A DNA stretch of 64,000 nt from contig NC_050096.1 in the NCBI RefSeq assembly GCF_902167145.1, forward strand, positions 199,160,566 to 199,224,565, read 5' to 3'. Made by a program: the position numbers and the translations under genes. Positions 1-11,157 of the stretch are shown in pieces. This DNA is from Zea mays. Lineage: Eukaryota; Streptophyta; Magnoliopsida; Poales; Poaceae. The first letter of the stretch is position 1, and each line of letters begins with the position of its first letter. The notes under the pieces were generated by a model. The model saw only the letters and a program-made list of their open reading frames with translations, did not search any database and was not told where the DNA came from.

Positions 1-854
1 ATCAAGTTGTAGCACATCTCCCCCTAAACATGTGCATCATTTGCCATGGGACTTGTGAGATCCGGGGATGACTTGTACAACTTGAGCACCCGAAATAAGA
101 AATTAAAGACAGTAAAGCTTAAAGTAACATGATCAAAGGCATAAAACACATGTCTGTTATAGATCAATCCAAGTTACGTGAATCTAAGACATTTAGCTCA
201 CTATGCAACCTGCAAAACCTTTTCTCATCTAAAGGCTTGGTGAAGATATCAGTTAGCTGGTTCTCGGTGCTAATGTGATAAATATCGATATCTCCCCTTT
301 ACTGGTGGTCTCTCAGGAAGTCATGCCGGATGTCTATGTGTTTAGTGCGGCTGTGTTCAACAGGATTATCCGCCAAGCGGATTGCACTCTCATTGTCACA
401 TAGGAGTGGGACTTTGCTCAGATTGTAGCCAAAGTCCCGGAGGGTTTGCCTCATCCAAATTAGTTGCGCGCAACACTGTCATGCGACAACATACTCGGCC
501 TCAGCGGTGGATAGGGCAACAAATGTTTGTTTCTTAGAGCTCCAAGACACCAGGGACCTTCCCAGAAATTGGCACGTCCCTGATGTGCTCTTCCTATCAA
601 CCTTGCACCCGGCATATTCAGAATCTGAGTATCCGATTAAGTCAAAGGTAGACCCCTTTGGATACCAGATCCCGAAGCAAGGCGTCGCTTAATGACCACA
701 AGTTGACACTCCTTGGAGTCGGATTGAAATCTAGCACACATGCATACACTTAGCCTAATATCTGGTCTACTAGCACATAGATAAAGTAACGATCCTATCA
801 TTAACCGTATGCCTTTTAATAAACGGACTTACCTCCTTTGTTGAGGTCCAGATG
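1..854 (-). mobile_element. Copia-1, 3' portion (Opie/Ji-like Ty1-copia), host of the nest
   Basis: Minus-strand Ty1-copia element holding the C-terminal end of pol and the start of its 3' region. The pol frame continues across the inserted LTR-A: joining the minus strand just past 29684 to 854 restores an uninterrupted copia connection stretch between the reverse transcriptase and RNase H domains. AGATG occurs at 850-854 and again at 29680-29684, the target duplication of LTR-A. Beyond the pol stop (164-166) the minus strand reads into a purine-rich stretch near position 20 that could belong to the 3' end of the element; its 3' LTR lies outside the window. Confidence 0.85.
164..854 (-). pseudogene. 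Copia-1 pol C-terminus: connection and RNase H (broken)
   Basis: Read on the minus strand this is the Ty1-copia RNase H domain, which removes RNA from the RNA/DNA hybrid during reverse transcription. Visible signatures are KSTSG, a serine-rich run before LSTAEAEY, DNESAIRLADNP and RTKHIDIRHDFLRDH, in the normal order, ending at a stop at 164-166 after LDSRNLD. In-frame stops are present, for example after RDHQ and in the connection region around 700-830, so no protein can be made. The N-terminal remainder of pol lies on the far side of the inserted LTR-A/Huck-1 block, at 29680-32089. Family assignment to the SIRE/Maximus lineage is by resemblance. Confidence 0.85.
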
Positions 855-3650
855 TGTAACACCCTGAATTTGGGGGTATAAAATTTCTTTTCTAATATCC
901 ACCAAATTCAGGTGTTACTCTCTCAGTTCTTCGCTTTCCTTTCTCTTTTCCTTAAAAATGGAGAACTATTTTGTTTTATATTAGCGTAAGCCTAGTGGAA
1001 TAAGCCCTAGAGGTACTTTGGTTGTTGCATTCATGCCGTTGTATGGTGTTTCTAAGTGCAAAATGTGTTTGAAACATGTTAACATATCTTATAGAAGCGC
1101 TCGGTAAATTTTCATATTTTTCGGAATATTTTTCTATTTTTCGGAAACCAAAATCTATTTATTTGTGGAACTTAAAAATGTTTTTAGAAATTCTAATTAT
1201 ATTTTTTGAGTTTATTAGGTGCCAAAACATTTATAGGAATTTTTCTGGAATTTTTGAAAGTATCTATAATATTTTGAGCACAAAATATGGATTTCTAGGC
1301 TTTTTCGAATTTTAAAAATAGTAAAATCCGAATTTTAACCGAATTTTTATCTCGTCCAAACCCTAGGTATATATACATGTCCGGCTTCATCTCGTCGAGC
1401 CCGTTCCAGAACACGAAACATTTTCTCCAAATCCAATCCCTAGCTCCCGGTATTGCTCGCCGAAGTTCGGGGCGGTTCCAACTCCGGCGAGCAATTACTC
1501 CCAATCCGTGCATCGTCTGCGGAATCCGAGGGTACCGCTGCATTCGTCTCGTCGAGGGCTTCGTCGCGGTGCGTTCGGTTCGTCGATTGGATCCCGAATC
1601 TTTGGCAATCGACGGATTTCCTCTTAGCTCGGGCGAGGGTCTTCTTCCCCGGTGAGCTCCTCCATTCTTGTTCTTCGTTTTCTTCAATTTCTAGGGTTTG
1701 GAGAGGTAGCACCTCGTTCCCCCGCACCCTTGCCCCGGCGGCGCGGCACCCTGCCCCGGCCCGTGCGCACGCGGCCCCTGCGGGTGCCCCTGCGGCGGCG
1801 CAGCGGCTCGGCGCGGTTGGCCAGTCGGCCATGGCCTGGCCGCGGCCCCCTGCCCGCGCGAGCTTCCCCTAGGTGCGGCCCCTACCCGCGGGCGCGTGCC
1901 CTGCGCGGCGTGGCCGGCCCCCTAGCGGCGGTCAAGCTCCCCCCTCCCCTGCGCAGCCTCCCTGCTCCTCCTTCCATTGCTATGAAATTCAAACGTGAGG
2001 TAGAGAGGAGAGAGGAAGAAGACGATGGCAGTCTCGTAAATTTAGTCCGCGAATTACAGTATGGTTTAAAACATTCATAATTTTTACGTTTTAAACCTGA
2101 TTCGATCCATTCAAGTTGCGTTAGATTCGTATTAAAATTATCTTAATTTAGAAATATTTATCCCAATTTTTTGCACATTTTATTTAATTTAGTTAAACGT
2201 TTGTTTAACCAGTGGCTATTAGAACGACGTTTCAATTTAAAAACCTAATTTAGGAATTCGATTTGCGCATTTATAATTAGTAACCAATATGATTAACCTT
2301 AACTGAAATGTTATTTATTAATAACTATTTAGTTTAATCACGTTGTTTAATTATTAGTTTCGCATGTCGGTCCGCGCGTGCCGCGGTGCTGTTTCGCGCA
2401 CGTCGTCGCGTGTCGTTCGCGAGTGTCACGCGTGTTGTTCGCACGCGTTGTCGTGTGCCGTTCGCGTGTGTCGCGCGCCTTGCCGCGTGCCGTCCGCGCG
2501 CTAAGTCGTTTGTGTCCGCGCGTTGCGCACATCGTGTTTGCACGTCGTGCGTCGTTAATTCGTCTCGCTTAGAATCGCTCATATTTATTAAGTTACTTGC
2601 TTAACTGTCAACTATTAAAATAGTAAGTTAGTCAAAACTAAGTAGTAGTATTAATTTACATTTGATTAATATCAATTAATATAATTATGTTGATTTGGTT
2701 GTTTTAATTAGTACTTGTTTAACGTAAACGTGCTAACCCCTCGACCTTAGCTTCGACTATCGTGGTTCTTTTCCTCGCATAACCGTAGAGACGCTCTCTA
2801 TTTTATATTGCTCGCTTTTATAACATTTTATCTTGTATGGTGTAATGTTCTTATGCATATGTATATGTTTGTTTGCTTGTGCCTATTCGTCTTCGCTTCG
2901 CGTTGCGATTAGATCGTGATTCGTTTCTGAGCTTCGAGGAATCGACGGTCAAGCTTTGGCGACCAAGTGATCGAACTCTTCGAGTTCTACGAGATCGAAG
3001 ACTCTGAGCATCTGTTTGGTGAAGGCAAGTGTCATCTGACCTATTATGTCCCATTTACTTTATAATTCATCAACCCGCATACCATGATCAACCTAAGGAT
3101 TGACTAGCTTTGTATTTACCTTGTCCTTGATTACCTTTTGGGTTATTATGGTTAGCTTCATGCTATTGCTTTACTTTAATCAATGAACATGATGTGAACA
3201 TTTATGATACGATGTTGTCTCTATGATTATGATGTTGGACTGGTGATACTTTAGGGGGCTCGAGCGGTTTCTCGAGTGCCTCTCCGTAAGGACCTGTTCG
3301 TTGGATGACCGCCCGGGAAAACAGTGCAACCATGAGGGTAGAATGGGACGCCCTTAGCTGAATAATTAGAGGAACTGGGGTTTAGTTCGCTTTGCCGTCG
3401 TGCCGTTAATGGGGCTCGGTGTATGCGGCTCGCTCTGCCAAGGTTGGTTCGCCCCTTGGGGAGGAGTGTGGTGCATTTAGGAAACCTAACAGGCGGCTAC
3501 AACCTCAGGGAATCTTTGTAAAGGCTTCGTAGTGAATCCCTGGCCATTCACCTCGGGAGTGAATAAGGGTCTTGCAAGCCCGGGCTAGAGAGGGAATCAC
3601 GACTTGTGGGTAAAGTGCGCAACCTCTGCAGAGTGTTATGAAACTGATAT
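855..3650 (+). repeat. LTR-A (solo chromoviral LTR), first part
   Basis: LTR starting TGTAACACCC at 855. Its remainder is at 29014-29679, ending GGTGTGACA; the total is about 3.46 kb. AGATG flanks both outer ends and no internal retrotransposon sequence is attached, so this is a solo LTR left by LTR-LTR recombination. It shares long stretches with the LTRs of element B, for example the block at 3255-3640, so it belongs to the same Tekay-like group. The LTR opens with an inverted repeat (856-918). The stretch 1700-1980 is very GC-rich, and 2360-2560 is a CpG-rich degenerate repeat set in AT-rich sequence. A possible TATA motif lies at 1368-1375. Huck-1 is inserted at 3651. Confidence 0.85.
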
Positions 3651-4160
3651 TGTCGGGGACCATAATTAGGGGTACCCTCAAGACTCCTAATTCTCAGCTG
3701 GTAACCCCCATCAGCATAAAGCTGCAAAGGCCTGATGGGTGCGACTAAGTCAGGAATCAGTCCATTCGAGCGACTCGATCACGCCTCGCCCGAGCCTAGC
3801 CTCGGACAAGGGCGACCGACCCTGGAGGATTTCCGTCTCGCCCGAGGCCCCCCTCCAACGGCGAACATATTTCCGTCTCGCCCGAGGCCCTGCCTTCGCT
3901 AAGAAGCAACCCTGACTAAATCGCCACACCGACCGACCAAGTCGCAGGAGCATTTAATGCAAAGGTGGCCTGACACCTTTATCCTGATGCACGCCCCCCG
4001 GCAGAGCCGAAGTGACCGCCGTCACTTCGCCGCTCCACTGACCGGCCTGACAGAAGGACAGCGCCGCCTGCGCCACTCCGACTGCAGTGCCATTTGACAG
4101 AGTGAGGCTGACAGGCAGTCAGGCCCCGCCGGAGGCACCATAGGAAGCTCCGCTTCGCCC

Positions 4161-4552
4161 GACCCAGGGCTCGGACTCGGGCTCAGCCCCGGAAGACGGC
4201 GAACTCCGCTCCGCCCGACCCAGGGCTCGGACTCGGGCTAAGCCCCGAAAGACGGCGAACTCCGCTCCGCCCGACCCAGGGCTCGGACTCGGGCTAAGCC
4301 CCGAAAGACGGCGAACTCCGCTTCGCCCGACCCAGGGCTCGGACTCGGGCTAAGCCCCGGAAGACGACGAACTCCGCTCCGCCCAACCCAGGGCTCGGAC
4401 TCGGGCTAAGTCCCGGAAGACGGCGAACTCCGCTCCGCCCGACCCAGGGCTCGGACTCGGGCTAAGTCCCAGAAGACGACGAACTCCGCTTCGCCCGACC
4501 CCAGGGCTCGGACTCCGCCCTGGCCTCAGCCGACGACCTTCGCCTCGCCCGA
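4161..4552 (+). repeat. 56-bp tandem repeat in Huck-1 5' LTR (7 units)
   Basis: Units begin with GACCCAGGG (or AACCCAGGG) at 4161, 4217, 4273, 4329, 4385, 4441 and 4497, exactly 56 bp apart, each containing GGCTCGGACTCGGGCT and GAACTCCGCT. The 3' LTR holds four units (28012, 28068, 28124, 28180). The array lies in U3 upstream of the TATA box, so copy number could influence promoter activity; that is inference. Confidence 0.95.
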
Positions 4553-5014
4553 CCCAGGGGCTCGGACTCGGCCTCGGCCACGGAAGATAGACTCGACCTC
4601 GGCTACGGAGGAGCCTCCGCATCACCCAACCTAGGGCGCAGGCCAGCCACGTCAACAGGAGGCGCTATCATCACCCTACCCCGAGCTGACTCGAGCCACA
4701 GGGAACCAGACCGGCGTCTCATCTGGCTAGCTCCGCCAGATAGGCAATGATGGCGCCCCGCATGCTTTGTGACGACGGTGGCTCTCAGCCCCCTTACGGA
4801 AGCAAGAGGACGTCAGCAAGGACCCAACCGCTCCGACAGCTGTCCCTCCGCCAGGCTCCATCGCTCCTCCGACGGCCACGACATCACACTAGCTGGGTGC
4901 CAAAATCTCTCCGGCTGCCACGACGACATGTACTTAGGGCGCTAGCTCTCCCCCGCTAGACACGTAGCACTCTGCTACACCCCCCATTGTACACCTGGAT
5001 CCTCTCCTTACGCC

Positions 5015-5022
5015 TATAAAAG
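5015..5022 (+). promoter_or_regulatory. Huck-1 5' LTR TATA box
   Basis: TATAAAAG inside the LTR, about 310 bp before the LTR end, conserved at the matching place in the 3' LTR (28698) and in Huck-2 (52239). Likely drives genomic RNA synthesis. Confidence 0.75.
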
Positions 5023-5327
5023 GAAGGACCAGGGCCCTCTTAGAGAGGGTTGGCCGCGCGGGGACGAGGACGAGAACAGGCGCTCGCTTGGGGCCGCTCG
5101 CTCCCTCTCCCGCGTGGACGCTTGTAACCCCCTACTGCAAGCGCATCCGACCTAGGCGCGGGACGAACACGAAGGCCGCGGGATTCCCACCTCTCTCACG
5201 CAGGTCTCCGGCCGCCTCGCTCTTCCCCCCTTCGCGCTCGCCCTCGCGCTCGACCCATCTGGGCTGGGGCACGCGGCGACATTCACTCGTCGGCCCAGGG
5301 ACCCCCCGGTCTCGAAACGCCGACAGT

Positions 5328-5345
5328 TGGCGCGCCAGGTAGGGG
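5328..5345 (+). other. Huck-1 primer binding site
   Basis: TGGCGCGCCAGGTAGGGG begins two bases after the LTR end and is identical in Huck-2 (52517-52534). Its position and conservation mark it as the tRNA primer site for minus-strand synthesis. It is not the initiator-Met type; I do not assign the tRNA. Confidence 0.75.
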
Positions 5346-5385
5346 CCTGCTGTGTGTTGACGAACAGCTTCCCGTCAAGCTCCAG

Positions 5386-7500
5386 ATGGGCAGTCTCCAG
5401 CAACCTCTCCAACCCGGGACGGTGCTCCGTTTCGGGAGACTTGAGTTCATGTCCCTCGACGGCAGCTACGACATGATACTCCTTCCACCGCCGCGCGACG
5501 ACGACAATGGCGGCTGGCAGCCCGCCCGCCGGCGGCGGAATCGGCGACGTCTTCCCCGCATGGTGGGAGAGCAACCTTCGAGCTCGCCCCGTCCTCTCCC
5601 CCGCCGACGGAGGAGGAGGCGGGGCAACCAAGGCCAAGCAGGAGACAGCGCCTCGTCGGCTGTCGAGCGAGCCGACGGCCCCGGCACCCCAACGGGGGGC
5701 GCACCGGGCATAGACCTCGCGTTTGAGACGAAGGCGAGCGCCGTCTCCCCGCGACACGCCACTCCCGAGCAAGCGGACGACGCCAGCGCGCTCGCGGAAA
5801 GCTTGCTGGACGTCACCCTCGCACCTAAGACGACGGTGCAGTCAGTCCCCGACGTGACTTCATCGCCGCTCGTCGACCAAAAGGTACCGACCGATTCCCA
5901 TCCTACGTCATTTGGATTCAGCCTCAACCCGCCTAGCGACCTCGCTTTGGCGGACGTTCTCGTAAAGGCGAGTCCAAACCCTCTGGGGTTTCGCATGCGG
6001 TCGCCTTGGGACCGGCTGACGGACGTCTCGACCTACGGGCCCTCTGGGTCCGAGGAAGACGACGGGCCCAGCATCTGTTGGGATTTCTCTGGACCTGGCA
6101 ACCCCGGTGCCATGCGGGACTTCATGGCCGCATGTGACTACTGCCTTTCCGACTGTTCCGACGGTAGCCACAGCCTCGGCGACGAGGACTGCGGCCCAAG
6201 CCGCGAATGTTGCCACGTCGATCTAGGGGGTCCCTCCGAAGGCAATCATCTCGGCATGCCGGAGGACAGTGATCTCCCTAGGCCAGTGCCCCGCGTCGAC
6301 ATCCCATGGGAGCTAGCTGTGGTCCCCGTTCAGGCGGGGGGCCATGACCCACAGCTCGAGCAAATCCGCGGGGCGCAGGCCAGGTTCGACGAGGGAGCAG
6401 GGGCGCTTGAGCCGATCCGCCGGGACGTCGGGCAGGCATGGGCGGGCCAACCCCTGGCCGGAGAAATACGTCATCTGCCCCAGGGTTTCCAGCACCGCGT
6501 CGCCGACGACGCCAGGGTCAGGCCGCCACCCGCATCTAGTGGCGTCGGCCAGAACCTGGCTGCCGCAGCGATGCTTCTCCGCGCGATGCCGGAGCCATCA
6601 ACCACCGAGGGCCGGCGAATCCAGGGGGAGCTCAAGAATCTCCTGGAAGGCGTCGCGGTCCGACGGGCCGAGAGCTCTGCCTCCCGAAGGCAGGGATACC
6701 CCTCAGAACCTCATGCCGCGACTTCCCGATTCATGCGGGAAGCCTCGGTCTACACCGGACGCACGCGCAACACTGCGCCTGCGGCCCCGGGCCGCCTCGG
6801 CAACGAGCACCATCATCGCGACCGTCGGGCCCACCTCGATGAGAGGGTGCGCCGAGGCTACCACCCCAGGCGTGGGGGACGCTACGACAGCGGGGAGGAT
6901 CGGAGTCCCTCGCCCGAACCGCCCGGTCCGCAGGCCTTCAGCCGGGCCATCCGACGGGCGCCGTTCCCGACCCGGTTCCGACCCCCGACTACTATCACAA
7001 AGTACTCGGGGGAGACGAGACCGGAACTGTGGCTCGCGGACTACCGTCTGGCCTGCCAACTGGGTGGAACGGACGATGACAACCTCATCATCCGCAACCT
7101 CCCCCTGTTCCTCTCCGACTCCGCTCGCGCCTGGATGGAGCACCTGCCCCCGGGGCAGATCTCCAACTGGGACGACCTAGTCCAAGCTTTCGCCGGCAAT
7201 TTCCAGGGCACGTACGTGCGCCCCGGGAATTCCTGGGATCTCTGAAGCTGCCGGCAGCTGCCGGGAGAGTCCCTCCGGGACTACATCCGGCGATTCTCGA
7301 AGCAGCGCACTGAGCTGCCCAACATCACCGACTCGGATGTCATTGGCGCGTTCCTCGCCGGCACCACCTGCCGCGACCTGGTGAGCAAGTTGGGTCGCAA
7401 GACCTCCATCAGGGCGAGCGAGCTGATGGACATCGCCACCAAGTTCGCCTCCGGCCAGGAGGCGGTCGAGGCCATCTTCCGAAAGGACAAGCAGCCCTAG
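5386..7500 (+). pseudogene. Huck-1 gag (nonsense-mutated)
   Basis: Capsid-like polyprotein that packages element RNA. The ATG at 5386 is conserved in Huck-2 (52575). The first about 500 residues are low-complexity and acidic/proline-rich; the gag core follows, with ITKYSGETRPE, a WLADYRLACQLGG stretch, ARAWMEHLPP and, past the break, SLRDYIRRFSKQRTELPN. The frame stops at 7243-7245 (TGA), where Huck-2 has CGA, consistent with a CpG transition. The same frame resumes and runs to a TAG at 7498-7500 that is also present in Huck-2. A 619-codon open stretch therefore survives but lacks the end of the capsid domain. Confidence 0.88.
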
Positions 7501-8725
7501 GGCCGCACGTCAGAAGATGCTCCCGAGGCATCAACTCAGCGTGGCACCAAGAAGAAAGGCAAGAAGAAGTCACAAGTGAAACGCGACGCCGCCGACGCGG
7601 ACCTTGTCGCCGCCGCCGAGTACAAGAACCCTCGGAAACCCCCCGGAGGTGCCAACCTCTTCGACAAGATGCTCAAGGAGCCGTGCCCCTATCACCAGGG
7701 GCCCGTCAAGCACACCCTGGAGGAGTGCGTCATGCTTCGGCGCCACTTCCACAGGGCCGGGCCACCCGCGGAGGGTGGCAGGGCCCGCGACGATGACAAG
7801 AAGGAAGATCACCAAGCAGGAGAGTTCCCCGAGGTCCGCGACTGCTTTATGATCTACGGTGGACAAGCGGCGAATGCCTCAGCTCGGCACCGCAAGCAAG
7901 AGCGCCGGGAGGTCTGCTCGGTGAAGGTGGCGGCGCCAGTCTACCTAGACTGGTCCGACAAGCCCATCACCTTCGACCAAGCTGACCACCCTGACCACGT
8001 GCCGAGCCTGGGGAAATACCCGCTCGTCGTCGACCCCGTCATCGGCGACGTCAGGCTCACCAAGGTCCTCATGGAGGAGGCAGCAGCCTCAACATCATCT
8101 ACGCCGAGACCCTCGGGCTCCTGCGTGTTGATCTGTCCTCTGTCCGGGCAGGCGCTGCGCCCTTCCATGGGATCATCCCCGGGAAGCGCGTCCAACCCCT
8201 CGGACAGCTCGACCTTCCCGTCTACTTCGGAACACCCTCCAACTTCCGAAGGGAGACCCTGACGTTCGAGGTGGTCGGGTTCCGAGGAACCTACCACGCG
8301 GTACTGGGGAGGCCATGCTACGCGAAGTTCATGGCCGTCCCCAACTACACCTACCTGAAGCTCAAGATGCCGGGCCCCAACGGGGTCATCGCCGTCGGCC
8401 CCACGTACAAGCACGCGTTCGAATGCGACATGGAGTGCGTGGAGTACGCCGAGGCCCTCGCCGAGTCCGAGGCCCTCATCGCCGACCTGGAAAGCCTCAC
8501 TAAGGAGGCGCCAGACGTGAAACGTCATGCCGACAACTTCGAGCCAGTGGAGACGGTTAAGGTCGTCCCCCTCGACCCCAGCAGCGACGCCTCCAAGCTG
8601 ATCCGGATCGGCTCCGGACTCGAGCCCAAATAGGAAGCGGTGCGCGTCGACTTCCTCCGCGCGAACGCCGACGTCTTCGCGTGGAGTCCCTCGGACACGC
8701 CCGACATACCGAGGGATGTCGCCGA
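7501..8725 (+). pseudogene. Huck-1 gag tail and protease (frameshifted, cut by C)
   Basis: In frame with gag beyond the shared TAG: a basic GTKKKGKKKSQ stretch, then a zinc-knuckle-like CPYHQGPVKHTLEEC (7684-7728) with His in place of the second Cys, then a linker into an aspartic protease. Against Huck-2 one base is missing at about 8075, inside the codon for the catalytic Asp, which shifts the frame; the second half (GTYHAVLGRPCYAKF and onward) continues in another frame. A further TAG at 8631-8633 is also found in Huck-2. The segment ends where element C inserted (target GCCGA 8721-8725) and continues at 20772. Confidence 0.85.
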
Positions 8726-10025
8726 TGTAACACCCCTGGTGTTACTATAACTAAAACTTGAGCATGGCATCATGAGCATTGGCATTGCATATGTTTGACA
8801 CACCTAGAGTGCATTCACTAGGCAAAAATTTCAAACAAGTTGTATTGTTTTAAGTGTTTTGCAACTAGAACCCTAGTTAAGGAACTTAACCCTAAATGGG
8901 GATTATAGGGGTAAAACTTTACCCAAGTTAAGAAAACCTAAATACTTTAGGGTAAAAGTCATAAAATGACCCTAAAAATAAACTTGAATCACTTTTGTAC
9001 CCCTGAGATACCAGAAACCCTAATTGGAACCCTGGAAAACCCTAAACCAAACCCTAGGGGCTTCTGTGCAAAATTAGCCCACTTTTGGGCTAAAGTGCAA
9101 AAACCAAGCCAAATAGGTTTCTTAAGTCCTTTGGTTCACAAAAATGTGGACTTGAAAGCAAAACCCAAAGTTTTGGACTTAAATGCAAAATGGACCTCAT
9201 TTGAGTTTTGCTCTAAGTCTGAAAAATTAGTGAATGGGCTCAACTTTGGGGCTTTGTAACTTACAAAGCATAGGGTTTTTGCCCTAGGTCACCACATCAA
9301 AGTTGAAGACCAATTATAGGTGAACAACTGTGCTTAAGGTTGTAAGCTTAGTTGTTAAGAAGAATTTGGAGAAAACCAAGCCTAAAGTTGGGCTGTCTGG
9401 CTGTTATGTCTGAATTGTCAGACTAGCAGTAAACTGACCTCGACTTCAAGCTGGGTTTTGAGCATGATCCTGTGTAAATATACCTATGATTGCCATAGCA
9501 AGTTTATAGTGGGTACCATACTCTACAAGTTTGCTGCAGAGCTTAACCTATGTCACTATGGAAAATTGAGAGAAAAATGGCTCTCAACTCGCTCGGTCAG
9601 GTGCACTGATGAACTATGGCCATGGTACAGTAGCCGTTAAACCTGAAGAAGATCTTTCCCGTGCCCGTCGCCGGTAGCCGTCGCCGTCGATCGTCGTCGC
9701 TGTGATTCGTGCTCGGCGGTCACTAGATAAGTCTGTCGCGGTAAGGTCCTCGTCACCAGTGAGCTGGCCACCACTCCGACGAACCCCCCTGTCTTCCTTC
9801 GACTTTGCGGCTGGCGGTGAGTACTCGCCGTCGACCGCCGCCTCTCGGCCGGGTGCCGCGTGGCTCTACACTTTCACCGTGTCGCCATGACCTTCTCTGA
9901 ACCCTCCGTGGCTCACCGGAGTTACTGCCACGTCGTTGGCCACGTACCCGCGAAGCCAGTGCTTCTTCCTCCTCTCCGGCCGTCGACGCATCGCGGTCAA
10001 ATTGAGAGCCACCGCTCTCGGAGCC

Positions 10026-10032
10026 TATAAAT
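10026..10032 (+). promoter_or_regulatory. Element C 5' LTR TATA box
   Basis: TATAAAT preceded by GC-rich sequence, conserved in the 3' LTR at 18044-18050. It is a plausible core promoter, with transcription expected some 30 bp downstream. Confidence 0.55.
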
Positions 10033-11157
10033 TGAGGGCAGGGCTAGTTACGCCATGAAATTGTGAAGCTCTAGCACCCGCTCCCACACCCGATTGTCCA
10101 CCAGCTCGCCTGAATTTTGCACTTCCCCCAAATCGGTTCTCCGCCGCCGTAGAAGTGGACTCACCGTCGCCAGCCCAACTCCGGTCAGTGTCCGCCCTTT
10201 TCTTCCTCGTTTGAGCATTCTCATGCCTCTGTGATGCTCCCCGACCCCTTTAATTGAGCTAGACCGGTGCCCATCGCCGGGAACACGATCATGTTGCCGT
10301 TGTACTTACGGCCACCGTGGCCGGAGCTCCCTAGCCCACCAATAGTGCAATTAAGTTGGGGGAAACATTCTTGGGGACCCGGATTTAGTCTCAGCCAAAG
10401 TTTAGCACCGGTCACTGCCTTAATCGGCCGGCGTAGTTGCTCGCCGGAGCGCGGCCGTGCTTGAACGCCGTCGGGGACTGCGAGTTGTGAATTGACAAAG
10501 ACCCGGGGACCTTTTTGTGAAATGTCAGTGACCCCAGGAAATAGTAACCGAACCCGCTTCCTGTTAGATAAAACCACGAGGGCCTCTGTGCAAAGCCTCC
10601 CTCGCGGGTGCGGGCGCGCCCCGTTTTCTCTGAGGCTTGGGCCGTCTGGGCCAGAATCGGCCCAGTTCTGTTTATCCCTTTTCCTTTTTCTTTTCAGGAA
10701 AACTTTAAAAATGTGTAGAAAAATGTAGAAAAATGCTAAAATTGTGAAACTAATTTTCCTAGGTTTGTTATTTTCTATAGTATTTAACAAAAATAAGTTG
10801 GTGATTTTTAGTGAAAGTAAGAAATTTTAGGGTATTTAAAGTAGTTAAAAGTCTTGATTATAGATTTTTAGAAAATAATTGATAGGTCCTAAAATGCCCA
10901 AAATTTTTATATGAGTGTTATTCAATATTGAGAAGCCTTGGGTAAAGTTTGAATTGATTTGAACCTTGTTTGATCACCAAACCCCAAAACACCCCCCTGC
11001 CCTATGAACTCCTTTACCGACTCCGGAAACCCTAAGTTCCCGGAACTCCGTGAAGGAAAGTTGTACTCAAGACATAACTAATAAGTTTATGTTATCTTTG
11101 CATCCTCATGAGCATCCCATGGCATCCATTCTTATACTTATGTATGGTTATGGGTAG

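Larger units (their letters stand above)
3651..5325 (+). repeat. Huck-1 5' LTR
   Basis: 1675-bp LTR with TG...CA ends. It is 168 bp longer than the 3' LTR (1507 bp). Anchors on both sides of the tandem array keep identical spacing, so the whole difference is three extra 56-bp repeat units. It carries a TATA box at 5015 and probably the transcription start shortly downstream. Point differences from the 3' LTR are scattered, noticeably more than between the two LTRs of element C nested inside, which fits Huck-1 being older. Confidence 0.93.

Noticed and set aside
507..692. Plus-strand 61-codon ORF
   Set aside because: Antisense shadow of the copia-1 RNase H domain.
4161..4552. Regular 56-bp repeats resembling a CRISPR array
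   Set aside because: Contiguous tandem units with no unique spacers, in a plant LTR.
8880..9055. CCCTAA-rich stretch as interstitial telomeric DNA
   Set aside because: Motifs are irregularly spaced and embedded in an LTR present twice; not a tandem telomere array.
10055..10183. ATG at 10055 as start of the C LTR-encoded acidic ORF, spliced at CCG|GTCAGTG
   Set aside because: A TGA follows after three codons and the phase at 10183 does not match the exon at 11158.
10221..10790. 189-codon minus-strand ORF repeated at 18239-18808
   Set aside because: Its duplication only reflects that both copies are LTRs of element C; no domain recognised and it lies antisense across the region just downstream of the promoter.
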